Below the pieces are notes generated by a model. The model was given only the letters and a program-made list of their open reading frames with translations, searched no databases and was not told where the DNA came from. A stretch of 64,000 nt of DNA from Protea cynaroides (Eukaryota > Streptophyta > Magnoliopsida > Proteales > Proteaceae), in the NCBI GenBank assembly GCA_028583415.1, contig CM053276.1, forward strand, positions 125,423,166 through 125,487,165. The letters run 5' to 3'. This document shows, one piece after another, positions 39,589-53,600 of the stretch. Position numbers and translations under genes: made by a program. Each line of letters begins with the position of its first letter. Positions within the stretch are counted from its first letter, which is position 1.

Positions 39589-41976
39589 AAGATTGAAAAT
39601 TGGAATAACAACTCTGAGATTCAAAATTCCCAGGTAAATTGAACTTTGCCGCGAGAATTTACCACCACATGCTTTCCCTGGGAGTAGCTCCATCAATTCA
39701 TACATATAACACCATGATTAGGTACTTATTTTGCATCTTTCCATAGTGAAAAGGACGGGAAGGGGGAGCAAAATAAATGAGTTATGTGGATTATGGAAGT
39801 AGTATTCACTCTTATTGAACGTTATTTAACTTTTGCTGACTAATAATGGGTGCAGCGTGTATGGACGCGGTCGAAAGTTAGACAAGGCTGTAGAGTTGTT
39901 CAACATGGCAAGCAGCTTGGGGGTTTCCTTGGATGAGAAGACATACACCAATTTGATCAGCTATTATGGGAAGGCTGGTATTACCTCTTTTCTAGCCCCT
40001 TTAGATTAAATGAGTAGACATAGGAGTGAAAAATCATTGGAACCCCCCCAAAAGCAGGCCCACCAGGGGGCTCCCATCTGTCTTAATAGTGCATTTCATC
40101 CAATCCTTTGAACCTTGTGGATCTATAAATGCCAGAACTTTGAAACTCCACATTAGACTGGAGAAACTTGATTTCACAACTTATGGGGGGAGAGAATGGA
40201 ATGTATATTGATGTGTTGAACTCCATTGCTACCATTACTGATTCTGTTTTCTAGCAATCTGAAAGTGCTTTCTTAAGTGCTATAGTATTTACATGAATAT
40301 AATCCTCTGAAAGATCTTGTCAAAGAGACTTAGATGGAATCAAGCATTCTGAAATACTTGAAAAGCTAGCTGAGTTAACTATACATGGTACAAGGTTATA
40401 TCATATTCAGATGTTTTCTTAATTACCAAAATTCGTCTCCTGTCTATGTTATCCTTGGTGTAAATAGGATGCAGATTACATATTCCCCTGAAGGCTCCTT
40501 CTGGTTGCAAGTAAAGGGGAAGGAAGGAAAGTGAAATTTGTTTTAAAATGAAATGGAAACTTTGTAATCATGATTGTGTAACTACCTAAACTTCTACTAA
40601 ATATGGTAATCATACTTTTCAAATGGAATTTTTATCTTCCTTTGAAGAATTTGGTTGTAAAATGTGGTAAAATCTAATAATCAGATTTTAGAATGTTTTG
40701 GAGTTAGTTACACAATCATGTTAGATAGGTAATTACAGAAGTTTGCATTCTGGTTTTGATTTGATTTCACCTCCTTCCATTTGTTTCCCTTGCAACTAGA
40801 TAAGCTGAATGGAGGGGCAGGGGAAGCTGTGCATAGAATACTTGGAAAGCTAGTTATTTTGCTTATACATGACCATACTAGATTATATAAAATTCTGTGG
40901 CCTTCTGAAATACTGCCATTCATATCTCAGGAAGATTGGCTTGTTTTCTTTCAAGGGGTTCTTCATTATGTGGACCATACTTCTCTCTTTGTTGCATATA
41001 TTAATTTTTCTTCTATGTGTATTCTAATCACTCAAACAGGCAAGAGTGAAGAGGCATCCATTTTGTTCAGCAAGATGCAGGAAAAAGGAATAATACCTGG
41101 GAAGGTATGCATATATGAAAATTTATTAGATCAATGTAAATCATTTTATGATTTCTTTTCCCTTTTTTTTTTTTTTTTTTTTTTTGGGTGGGGGGGTGGG
41201 GGTAACACTTTTTATGTAATAATACCCGTATGTAAAATTCCTAGTTCCTCCATCCTCCCGCCATTGATTGTTATGGACTTTACAGGTTGATGGAAAGCCA
41301 ATTAGTTGGCCATTAAGCCATAAAACCCTGGAATTGGAAGATCCTCAAATCCAGAAAAATTTTGACCTGCCATGCTACTAATTTTCTGCTTTCGCCTTAT
41401 GAAAAAATTCCTGGGATGATGCAGGTCAGTTACAACATCATGATCAATGTTTATGCTACAGCTGGACTTGATTGTGAAGCAGAAAAGCTTTTCCTAGCCA
41501 TGCAGCAGAATGGTTGCTCTCCTGATTCCTTAACCTTTCTTGCACTTATTCGAGCTTACACAGGGAGTGGTAAATACTCGGAAGCAGAGGAAACCATAAG
41601 CACAATGCAAATAGAAGGGATATTGCCGTCTTGTGCTCACTACAACCACCTACTCTTTGCCTTCACTAAAGCAGGATTAATTGAAGAGGCTGAAAGGGTT
41701 TACAGAAAGCTCATGTCCGCTGGTTTGACTCCTGACCTAGCCTGTTGCCGAACCATGCTGAGGGGTTATATGGATTATAATTATGTTGAGGAAGGCATTT
41801 CCTTCTTTGAACAGATTAGTGGGACTGTTGAACCAGATAGATTTATACTGAGTGCTGCTGTTCATCTTTACAAGTTCACGGGCAAGGAACTTGAAGCTAG
41901 GACCACTTTGAAATCCATGAATAAGCTGGGAGTCCCCTTCCTTGAAAACCTTGAAATTGGCTATAAGATGAAATAA
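35740..41976 (+). CDS. EMB976: P-class pentatricopeptide repeat protein, EMB976 (At5g27270) orthologue
   Basis: Exons: 35740-36273, 36833-38231, 38601-38912, 39413-39517, 39634-39721, 39856-39977, 41040-41104, 41425-41976. Phases agree and give 1058 residues (Arabidopsis EMB976 is recalled as about 1040). A Ser/Pro/Arg-rich N-terminus suggests a chloroplast transit peptide. A conserved block before the repeats (RTPEQMIQYLEDDRDGHLYG, then TFREMCIVLKEQKGWRQ) is followed by about 20 P-type PPR repeats, such as VSYNIMINVYATAGLDCEAE and SIHTYNTMISVYGRG. P-class PPR proteins stabilise or help process organellar RNAs; loss in Arabidopsis is embryo-lethal. Intron 2 has a GC donor (AAG|GCAAGA, 38232-38233); reading through it would stop after 473 further codons of exon 2. 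Intron 4 starts at a CT/CA microsatellite. Confidence 0.93.
39523..39590. repeat. (CT)n(CA)n microsatellite next to the EMB976 exon 4 donor
   Basis: Exon 4 ends GATGCAG at 39517; the intron begins GTTGAT and runs straight into about 21 CT and 13 CA units. Intron 4 is only 116 bp (39518-39633), so the repeat fills more than half of it. Confidence 0.9.
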
Positions 41977-44678
41977 CCTGAGATTCTTTGACGTTCATCT
42001 CTCAGTATGAGTTTCACGAAGGACAAAGAAAGAAAAGCCTCTTCTCCATCTGTTGGGAATTGCAAACATAATTTTATCTGCGCCTGCGGTGATTTCTTCA
42101 ACAGTCGAGGAACTTGCAGCAGAATGAATATAATTATTTGTGATGCGTAAATTTTGTAGAGCTCCCTCAATTAGCATTTGATTCCCTTCAGGTCTTCACA
42201 GAAAATCTTGAGGAGCTCCCATAACAGTAGTATAGATTCAAGATTTGGGCTGCTTCAGGATCAACTAAATCCTATCCCATGATGGACATCAGTAAGTCCA
42301 TTGATTAGTATTCTTGATCAGGCTGTGGGCCACGCCTTGGGGGAAATCGATTAATTTTGCTCAATCAATATGCATTTGGGTGACAGTATCACTGTGGCTT
42401 AACGAAGATGGATGGCCCAAATAGTATGATTCAAGTGAGGATTGGCTGGCGTCAGAAACTTTTTGAAGTTAATCTGAAGAAAACGACTTGTCCTACTTAC
42501 TTCAAGTCCCGAATGAAAATGACAAACCCTGTAGTTTATTTTCTTGTTTTAATTTCTTATGGTTCTTCTGTTTCATGTGATACAGAGAATCAGAAACTTG
42601 CTCTTATTAAAGCTGAGTTTGCAATTGTAATTGAATATTTAACAATGTCAATCCACTGTACAGATACTGCTGGTACATGATAATATTGAGTCACAATACT
42701 CTTTTTATAGTCCACAGTAATGACTAGAGTATTGGTACACTTGCATGAATATATACGGAATGCATGCTAATACAAAGGGGTGTTTAATTAAATTAGACTG
42801 AAATTTGATATGTCGTTAATCTAAATCATGTTCTCTCTATTTAACGGTTGGAATGGATACATCATCTTCTTATGTGATAAAAAAAAAATGTTTAGTGATG
42901 TAATGTTTGAAAAAATACAATCTTTGTGACAACAATAAATTTGCAATGAGTATCCCACCAACTCCATGGCTTCCCATAGAATGATAGAACAGGAACGCAG
43001 GACATAAAACACCAAAATGAGTAACTTGGTGCTAAAGAGAGAAACCAGGGTCCTTACAAAAGGGGTCTAGCTAAATATCACTGACCTGGTTACATAATTT
43101 TGTCAGTGATTCTCTTTGATGTACACTCATTAAATCATCCCAGAAATCATAATATACAAAATAATCCACATTCACAGGTATTATTTCAAAGGGAGAGAGA
43201 GAGAGTGTCGCTAGTTGTCACGCACCTATTAGCATTTTCCTATAAGTAAAAAGCCAAAAGAGTAATTCACCCAACTCTACCCACCAATTCAGGCCTCGTG
43301 GAAGACTGCTCTCTCTGCCTCTGGATTGGCAAGTGACAATCATATCGGATAGGAGGCGTAATATTTTGAAACTCTGATTTTTTCTTAAAGCCCTGTTTAT
43401 TTTGTTTGCAAAAAAAATTCTTCAAATGATATTTTACATCAAAATATTGGTCCATATAAATTCTCTTAATTTTCAATGTCATTGCATTTTATGTCATGTG
43501 CATAATCCAAGTCATTGGATCAATTTTTTAGACTAATCACATGACTCCATGACAACTAAATGACGGATCGGGCTCATCTCAAGTTCAGAATGAACTTGAG
43601 TTGAGCCAGTGTCAGGTGGATGACCAACACCTGGCACTATCTCAGATTCGACGGTTGAGTTCTTTTGTAGTTTTTCAAATCAACCATCGGATCTGACGAA
43701 GTACCAGGTGTCGGCCATCAACCCGACACTGGTTCTACTCAAGTTCATTCTAAACTTGAGAAGAGCCCGATCCCTAAATGACTCATTTTCTATACGACTT
43801 TTATTCCGGCATTTTTTGTTATTTATCTATTTTATTTCTATCTTGACATTTTAGTCATTTCAAATCTTCCTTTTAGCCACTCATAAATCACTTTAAAACT
43901 TTATTAGGTAAATTATAATTGCCACAAGAATTTGTTATTTTTACAAACATCATAAAACATTTATTCTACCATGTGGGCAAATAATTTATCCACTCCAACC
44001 ATTAGAGAGAACATGGCCTACATGTCTAATTTCTTGCTCTCATTCAATTAAAAACCACCCCCTCTATTGGTATACATCCTTTATACGTCTTGCATGTATA
44101 CCAGTACTTTAAACATTAATATGTACTTTGAATGATAAATTAAAAATTGTATACTGAATAACCCAGAATTTTCTTGTGCTTTTTGAAACATCACATTCCC
44201 ATATGGATAACGAGACAGTTAAACAAAAAATGCAACTGAAATTTGAGCCCAAAAGAGCTACCATGTGGCACTTACAAGCTACCCTAGTGATAGGGGAATC
44301 CAGTATTCATCTCACATGTGGTAGAGGATTTTCCACATGGTAATTTTGATTGCATCTGTAGCACAAATACTAGTGCAAGAATGCGAGACGAATGCAAGAT
44401 TTTACAAAATGCAAGTCTTATATACAGCTATACATTATACAATTGATGCAATGCCCGTGGTACATATTTTTGCACATTGAGCCCAAAAAACAAAAAATCC
44501 CTACTGCAGATATGGACATCAGTTCAAAAATCTTGCATTTGCAGACGATTCCTCTCCGAAATTCTCCCTCCTGGTTGAAAATATTGCAAAACTGAAACTT
44601 GATTAATTAGATTTCCTTCATAGACAGATTACCTGCCAGAAGAAAAGGAAAACGAGTATGGATGGCTTGGAATTCCAA
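41977..44678. other. Intergenic region between the convergent EMB976 and SUV2 genes
   Basis: It contains the 3' ends of both transcripts and one well-defined hairpin MITE (43565-43773). The rest is AT-rich with no recognisable gene. Open frames, such as 42408-42680, lack any family signature. Confidence 0.6.
43565..43773. mobile_element. 209-bp Mutator-like MITE that is almost entirely one hairpin
   Basis: The ends GGATCGGGCTC and GAGCCCGATCC are perfect inverted repeats. The arms (about 43565-43659 and 43680-43773) stay complementary with scattered mismatches along their whole length, around a loop of about 20 bases. The 9-bp target duplication ctaaatgac is perfect at 43556-43564 and 43774-43782; nine bases is the Mutator-superfamily size. 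It is non-coding. Confidence 0.9.
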
Positions 44679-47600
44679 TCAGGAAATGTTATCGCCCAAG
44701 TAACTAAAGACTCTTGTTTTGAAAACCCACGCTAAATCGACAATCTCAGCCTCCTTAAACTGGGTCCTCTTCATGGCATCAGCCTTTTGGCACACCCTGC
44801 CTTTTCGAGACAATTTATTTGCAACATCAATGGTCAAGCTTGCCATATCTCTGGAGTTGGTCAGTACCCCCATGACTTTTGCTGAAGAGATGGTGTTGGA
44901 TGCCAGTCTATTCAAAAGAATTAAAGCTTCCCGTATTAGTGAGGTCCTGCATATGGAACGAATGAAAATAAGCAGCAGATTAGATCTTAGCCATAATTTG
45001 TAAATGGCAAATAATCCTTTGCCCAAAATACCAAATCAATTTTTACGCAACTGAAAGTGGTGAGAAACCAAGAATCCCATTTCCCCCTTTTTGCCCCTCA
45101 GCATAACTGCATTTTCACCAAGATACAGATATTTCCCAAAATGTTATTTTTTTCACGACTACACTGCCTCAATTAGATTCATCTTGGTGTGACATGGACA
45201 ATCCAGAGTTCTGAATCATCTCGAAAGGGGCATCTCTCTAGCCCCTTGCTATATCCCCTCCTCTTCTAGAAGGGTAACAAGGACATGCACAAACCACAGT
45301 CCACAACATCTTTTGGAGAAGGGGGCCTCCAGTTTAGCAATGCATAGGGTTCACCAAATAATACCACAGTTTTGTGCCATCACATGCAATGGAACTTTCC
45401 ACCAACAGCACCAAGAAATTTCAAATTTTAAATCACAAAATAGACGAGGGAAAAAAAAAGGAACAAAGAGTTTCATTAGCTGCTTTTCTATTTTTGCTAA
45501 AAAAATATTGGCCATTTTACAGCCAGCTATTGAATTAACATTCCCAGAAGGGTAACGAGGCATAGAGACATTTTGGACAACACCCAAGTGTTCTTGTTGC
45601 AAGATTGGCGAGTCCTTAGATCCCTTTGTCTACTATACAACTAGTCAACCTATCCATTGAAAAACTAAAGTACTTAATAAAAAGAACAGCTTGATGTCCA
45701 TTACAAATGTTAATTTCTTGATTAGACCTAACTTGCAAGTCAACTCACCTCATCCATGTTCAGAGAATGAGGCAAGCTGACTAGCTGAATCTCAGCCCCT
45801 AGTTCCTCAACTTTGGCTTCAAAAGCTGCAAAAGTTGAACTGAATAATAGTTGGAAATCTCAAGCTAAAAAAGTAAGCACACTATGTATTAAACAAACTC
45901 TTACCTCTCTATGCAGATTTCCAGTGGCCCAGTCGATTGTTCTGCTTCTGCATCCATCTCTGATGCCAATACACGCATAACCAATTCAAGACAATTTGTG
46001 CTTTTGGACATCCCTGGACCCAACAGAACTTCAAATCCAGATTTTCCAGAGGATGCTACAAAAGCCAACAAGATGATAGCATGCTTACGAAGTTTCAGCT
46101 CCTGGAAGTCCCAGCAGTATAGGAGTTAGAAATGATCAAGAATTTCCAAACCACCATTCAAAGGGATGTTTTGAACACACTAGACTCCTCAATATGATTA
46201 ATTAGACTTATTAAGATGAGAGTATGGCCTGATTGAAGTAGCACATAATTTATAAATTTATTTAAAAAAATATATATGAAATTACAAAACACTAAGAAAT
46301 ATACAATGAAAAATACACATAAATCAAAATTATCAGGGAAAAAATAATGTATCAAATACTACACCATAGCTAATTAACTCAAGGTGAAAAAAACAAGATA
46401 CAACAATACCACACGTACAAACAAAATATAGTTCTATTGAGAATTGAGATAACCAATGTACAGGATACAAAGCCTAAGCTCTATAGCCCGACCAATATGC
46501 AATATTTACAGAGCAATATCTGTTTGTTCCATCAAAGCAGACCCTTAAAGCTACAGTAGTCCAACATAACTTATGTTTTTTTTTCTCGAATAGAGCAGAA
46601 CAACCACAAACACACACCATTTATTTTTGTCAACATGCATACCAGTGTACCATTTCCACTGCAAGCCAGACATTCTGCCAAGCCCTCAAGAATACTACTG
46701 AATCCTCGAAATGCTGAAGCAACTTCTGGTCCATCACGTGCATTTCCAGAACTTCCATCGCCATCTTTACAACCGGAACAGAACATCATCAAAAGCTTTG
46801 GGCCTTCAGTACAATATAGACAACAAAAAGTGTAAGTGGATCTGCTGCAAGTATGACAAGGACCAGTTAAAATTTTGAATATAAAGCTCAGAGAATCGTA
46901 TGCAATATCCTCTCATGTTTTCCATTGAAGAAACTGAAAATATTTATTGAATATTATTATTAAAAAAAAATCCATAGAAAAGATAACCCAAAAGAACATG
47001 AGAAAATTGAAAACCCACACTTTTTTGACACGGTGTTTCATGAACTCACACATGCTTGAGAACTTCTCTTCAAATTTCCTACACTGTTGCTCATATAAGA
47101 TGCTCGCCGATGATATTGTTTTGGTGGATGAGACAAAAACAGGGATTATTGCAAAGTTGGAGCTATGGAGATCATCTTTGGAATCAAAATGTCTTAACAT
47201 AAGTACAACGAAGACGGAGTATATGGTGTGCAACTTTAGTCACACAAGGACGGATAATGAGGTGGTGAACATTCTTGAGAGGGAAATACAGCAAAGTGAT
47301 CATTTTAGGTATTTAGGTTCAATCATAAACAAAGAAGGTGATATAGACGATGATATTTCACAGAGGATTAAAATAGGATGGATGAAGTAGAGAAGTGCGT
47401 CTGGAGTGCTGTGCGATCGGCGTATTCCTTTAAAACTAAAAGGAAAATTCTATAGGACAGTTATTTGACCGGCTATGATGTATGGTGCTGAATGTTGGGC
47501 AGTCAAGAAGTATCATATTGATAAACTTAGTATAGCTGAGATGAGGATGTTAAGATGGATGTGTGGCAAAACTAGGAAGGATAAGGTAAGGAATGACCGT

Positions 47601-50600
47601 ATTAAAGCTGATTTGGGAGTAACGCCAATACATGATAAGTTACAGAAAGTCGTTTGAGATGGTATGACCATGTTCAACGGAGGCCGTTAGATGCTCCCGT
47701 TCGGAGGAGTGATTTGATTCAGATTGACGGGGTTAAGAGAGCTAGGGGTAGACCTAAGATGACTCTAGGGGAGGTGGTGAAGAAATACATTTATAGCTTA
47801 GGCTTTGCTTCAAGTTTGACATCGAACAGAGTTGATTGGCGGACAAGAATCCATGTAGCCGACCCCATTTAGTTGGGATAAGGCTTTGTTGTTGTTGTTG
47901 TTGCTTATATACTCATATAAGATGCCTTCCACTTTCACCCCAAAGCAAAAATTATCATCATGCTTTGAGCCTCATAATGCAGGAATGGTTTTGGTTGAAT
48001 TGGTTTGGTCCATACTTGAACTCGGTTCAATCTGGTTCATTATTGAACAAGTTACTGTTGACGTAAGAAAAGTATTCATGTGTTACTGTTCACGTGACCA
48101 GTATCGTGGGCCCCATAGGACAACTGCATGGAGAAGATCTTGGAAACTATCTATTGGAGTGTGCTCCAAGTCAACCCAGCTGCATGTGGGGCCCCAGTAG
48201 GTCATATATTGGTTTGAGTGTGACCCTAGTATTCCAGTCGCAAGCTACCATGTCAAGTTTCTATTTTCTTGTTTAGCAAGTTTTTAGAAGTTATAGCTTA
48301 GTTTCTATTTTGGGTTTTAGATTTTATTTAGTTTCTAATTCAGCTCTTTCTTTTTAGGAAGATTTCACCTAGTTTTTATTACAAGTTTCTATTTTCAGTT
48401 TACTTGTTGCTTAAGACTCTATGTTAGAATGCTATAAAACTGTAAGTGGCTAACATTGTGCCCGTTAATTTGGAATAATGGAAGAGTTATTTTGTTTTGA
48501 AAAGTGAGTTGTGTGCTCTTATTTATTCTCTTATTCTCTCTTTAGCCCAAACCAGCAGATCTTATCCCTTGATCTGCATCACCTCATCTCTCAATATGGA
48601 GTCAACTACATGAATCATATCCACCGGTTCCTATTATCTACAGCGACATCTTTGTACGAGTTTCTATTTTCAGTTTACTTGTTGCTTAAGACTTTATTTT
48701 AGAATGCTATAAAACTGTAAGGGCCTAACATTGTGCCCCATAATTTGGAATAATGGAAGAGTTATTTTGTTTTGAAAAGTGAGTTGTGTGTGCTATTTCT
48801 CTCCCTCACCCCTCTCTTCTATTTTCTTCATTTACTACTACTGATTTCTGTTCATAGGTACTGTTCACAGTCCTGGACCAGCCCCCCCATATACTCTTAT
48901 CTATTCTCTTATTCTCTCTTTAACCCAAACCAGCAGATCTTATCCCTTGATCTGCATCACCTCGTCTCTCAATATGGAGTCAACTACATGAACCATATCC
49001 ACAGGTCCCCATTATCTACAGCGACATCTTTGTAAAAAAATAAGTCTTCCACAAGTCCTCAACCGCCTTTTGTCCTTGACAATCCTAATTTCACATCCCA
49101 AGGGATTTGCCTCAATTCACTTCCTTTCCTTTCCATTTTTATCACCAACAAATATAATATTATTGGTGTAATAGAAGCAGAACAACAATACTAGTATAAG
49201 GAAAATGAGAAAAGGGATCCAAGACATTCACCCAACAAAAGCAATACTAGTATAAGAAAAATGAGAAAAGGGATCCAAGACATCCACCCAACAAAAGCAA
49301 TCTGCTCTACGTTACCACCAATTACGACAGCGATGCTAATTGGATGCATTCACTTTTTATGTTGTTTCTCATAGTCCTTCCATCTAAACATCAATGATTG
49401 GCCCACACTAAAAAATTGAAACATTACTTAATTGTTAACGACTCAAGTCACTCAACATTCCGTTCCCTCTTTTGATGGTCAGTCTTATTCTCATTGTATA
49501 TGAATTCTATTCAACATCGTAGGAACATGCTAAGCACACAATAAGTAATCACATCATCATTCTAGCCACCCAGCACTAATTCTGAGAGGAACATTCACTA
49601 TAGCCTGTTCATCCTTACTGACAATCAAACACATTGGGTATTTCCTAGCATTCACTAGAACCAAAAGCAGTTTTTAATCCCCATTCTAAATATTCATACA
49701 AAATGCAATTCGAATACAACCAACACATGGAACCTAACATGACATAATTTACAAGCTTGTTAGTTTCCCCCATTAATCTAACATAACGGAAACTCAAGGA
49801 CCCAGTTGTATCTTTATGTTTTAGGTGGAGTCAATCCGAAGGAAAAACAAAGGAAGTGGACTTACAATTCAGAAGAAGGAACAGAAGATGCAGAGCTTGC
49901 TCATTCACACGCAAGCCTACTTCCTTCCTCAATAATAATGATATGCTTCCAAAAGATAGGGCCATCCCATACCTGATTCATGATTCAATTCACAGTTCAG
50001 TGGAATACAAGTTTCAACTGCAAAAAATGATGCAAGTTCATGTGATGAAAGTAGATCCATAACTTACTTTTCTCTCTCGGAATAGGGATCACTCCTCATT
50101 AGAATCATATTCAGGATAGATAAAGCTTCTACTTGTATACACTCTTCTTTACTCCGAACAGCAATTCGATGCATCATTTCAAAGAGGGAAATCCAATCCA
50201 TACAAGAAAGAAAGGTCATGTTGCTAGGATTTTCATGATCCTTCTTGGAAAGAATTTCCACATTGAAGGATCCAACACTGGATGAAGCATGGTTTGACAA
50301 GAATGATTGGTCCTTAGGCGCACCAAACTGGACTTCACCATCTACCCTTTCAGATTCGTGCAAATCCTTAACATTCTTAGAGCAAATGCCCTCCTCAGCA
50401 ATCACATTGTTCCTGAGTAGAGTACACTGAAAAGATCAAATCAAAGTTCATAAGAATGTGCATTTAAAAGCATTTTAGGAAATGTTAAATAGCAGATCAT
50501 TGTAATGACTAGATCATCCAATATGTAAGACAAGTTTCACTCAAGTATTAGGAAAAGAAAGAAAAAGGGAAAGGGGGGGGGGACTAGTTTAAGGCCCTGT

Positions 50601-53600
50601 TTGATAACACTTCTACTCTGGATTCCTAACTTTTGGTTCAGAGTAAAAATTTTACTCCAAGATTTTTGGAGTAGAAACATGTTTCATAACACAGTTCTAG
50701 AATGGATTCCAGAGCATCTTTGGAACAGAAGCATGTTTGATAAACACACTATCCCGCCAATCGAAGTCTAGAAAACTGGTGGTGGTAGTGGTGGGTGATG
50801 GTGGTGGGTGATGGCTGATGGGTAGTGGCGATGGTGGTGGCGATGGTGGTGGTGGTAGTTGGGGTGGTGATGGTGGTGGTGGTGATGGTGGTGGTGGTAG
50901 TGGGGGTGGTGGTTGTGGCAGCGGTGGGTGGTGGCGGTTAAGCCTTTATTTTGTGAAGAAGAGAGGAGTGTGAGAGAGGAGAGCTTCTTTTTTACATTTT
51001 GTGTTATCCCAAAAATTACTCCAAAAAAAAATTGTTTTTTTATATTCCAAAATTTTGGATTCTGAAGTCCATTTATAACCGGTTCACTCCCAGGGAGCTG
51101 GAATCCAACAGGGTTTACCAAACGCAATTCTACTCTAAAATGGCTCCCTAAGAGCGTTATCAAACAGGCCCTAAGCGGCAGTTGGAATTTTTCAGATTCA
51201 TAAGTTCAGAAACTGAAGATCAGAAAATATGTGAGGTTCAATAGGGACACAACATTGATTGAAACTAGAAAGAACTCACACTGAAAATTGAATTACCCAA
51301 CAGCACTACTGCGTCAAGCCCTCCCCCCGCTCCCCACCCCACCGGTGGTGCCTCTTCCAAACAAAGGGGACAAAAAACTGTACCCACTTTAAATTATATA
51401 GGTAAAACAGAAGATATCCTTTCTGAGATCCCTGTGTTTCACCTTGTGTGCTTGGATGGGTGCGCAGATGCATGAGGAATATGTAAGTCCGACACATTGA
51501 TAAACCGGATTTTTTGCATGGAGGGTATCAAAAACACCTAATACTCTTTATTATGTCAAGCAATGGCCTGGTAGTTTTATTTACCTTTTCATAATTGTGT
51601 TTTATGATTTCTGCAGTTCAAAATATCTGTTTGTTAATGCCTTACCTTTTACCCCAATGCCGTGCTTCATTGTTCCTTTAATATGTCTACATTCTCATTT
51701 AGCAAAACAAATGCACAGTATGTATAAGAAAAAGCAGATTTAGCACATCTAGTTAACTTTTACTCTTTTAGAGTCATATAAGTCAATCCAAAGCTTCATT
51801 TTTATTGTTAAAGGTTGGTAGAGCACTGAAAACAGTGGTGGTGATGTCATGTTAAGGTCAAGTTGAATCCAAGGTCACAACCATAAAAGAATTGGATTGG
51901 CTCAATTCAAGTCTGGGTTAGCCCAATCCCCAGAGTGTTCCAACCAAAGCCATCCACAATTAGGTTTCCTGTAGAGCTTGGAAATTTATAGAAGATGTAG
52001 CCAACATTGCTGAGACATTAAAATTTAGAGTAACGGGCTCAAGCCTTAAGCTAAACTACATGATATTCTTCAAAGCAAACGCTAGGCATCAGGAATGAAC
52101 TGAACCTACTACCAAAAAAAGAAAAGAGAAAGATTCCCCACAAAATCATGTAATTAATCCTTGTATTATAATACAAACTAATCCTGAAGGACTACTGAAG
52201 GAGTACGGAAGGGGAAGGCAGGGTTTTCGGAGAAAACAATCCACTTGGCTACATCCGCCCCCTACTCTTACTAAAAGATTCAATATTTAATTTAGTTTTT
52301 ATTACCTTTGAGTTATATCAATAAATCTTGTGTAATGTTAACTTGTGGCCAGGTTTAGCTAAGTTTCACCATTTCAAAACTCAGAAGCACCAAAAAAAAA
52401 AAAGTACAATGCAATCTAAATTGGAGCAGATACAGGCAGACACGTATTAGTTAGGTACGTCATGGAATGATTTCCTAGTCAAGAACAAATAATTGTAGGT
52501 ACGTCATGGAATGATTTCATAGTCAAGAACTAATAATTTATGGTTGATATCTGAATGGGAAACAAAGATCCTGAATAACATAGAAACAATGAGAAGCTGC
52601 CAGATGTACCTTATTTCAAATCTCAAGTCGAACCTCAAGAAGTGCTGTAAGATCACACGTACTATATGAAGAGATCTAGATACAATAACAACCTGCAGTA
52701 AATGAAGTCAAATATGGAAAAGAATGTTGAGAGCAACAAAAGAGGAAATCCTACTCCACGGTGACATACAAGCGTCAGATATTAAAGCATATACAGAAAG
52801 TATCATTCAACGGATGATGAAGTATCAAATTACTAGTTCATTACTTTATAAGAGATTGTGATCTGGGCACTCATTTTTTGATAAAAGGAGCACATCTACT
52901 GCCATCTGTATTTAAGTTTTGACTTTCTTATGAGATGGAAATACTACCCTTTGGCAGGAGCATCAAGGAAGAGATCCTAACGAGCAAGTACCCAGGAAAA
53001 TTTGAACTTTCATTATTAAAGAGCATAAGGAAACCATTCCTCATTTCCACTTTCCAGATTTGAAGAGTAACCATATAATGTGAAGCAAAATACAACGTTT
53101 TTCCCAACCTCAAGACATGAGAAACTCTGATTAGCCTTATGCAGCCCATGTGCCCTCCCCTTCTGTTCCATCAGTTGGGAATTTATCATTCTCACCGTCC
53201 TCTTTGCTTTTGGCACCAAAATTGCCTCCGCTGCTTTTGCGAAAGAAGAAAGTTTGGATTTAGACTTGAATCAGGATAAAAAGGAAGAACTACGTATCAT
53301 CTTACCATCCTGGATATGTTGCCGGTGAAGCATTTTTTGTTAAAGTTCCATTCAAATAGGGAATTTTACTTGACCGTGACTATGCAACTTCTATAAAAAA
53401 AAAATAAAGTCAACGGGTGTTTGATCAAAACTGAGAAGGTTGTTCAGCTGTTTGGTATTTGCTTTTGCTTTGCTGACATAGGGGTACCAAGGCTTACAAT
53501 TAAAATTTAAATATGTTCATGTAAACTTTGAACATTGAAACTCATACAGATAGAGTTATACTTTTCCAAGGGAAGCCCAGAAGAGAAAGGGAAAGAAAGG

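Larger units (their letters stand above)
46804..49865 (-). other. SUV2 intron 9 (3.1 kb), filled by insertions
   Basis: It separates the exon ending HLLFLLLN from the exon beginning CPKLLMMF. It holds a LINE 3' fragment (47104-47911), a long direct repeat (48385-49033) and a 56-bp tandem repeat (49186-49297). No SUV2 exon was recognised inside. Confidence 0.75.

Noticed and set aside
50412..50426. Earlier acceptor at 50427 for the SUV2 exon ending at 50068
   Set aside because: It puts the join with the exon 52692-52610 out of frame; the acceptor giving a start at 50412 restores it.
50768..51163. Minus-strand His-rich open frame
   Set aside because: It is the translation of the GGT/GAT repeat inside the hAT-like element.
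53016..53219. Candidate extra SUV2 exon reading GGNFGAKSKEDGEND
   Set aside because: Its phase does not fit; the exon 52692-52610 joins directly and in frame to both neighbours.
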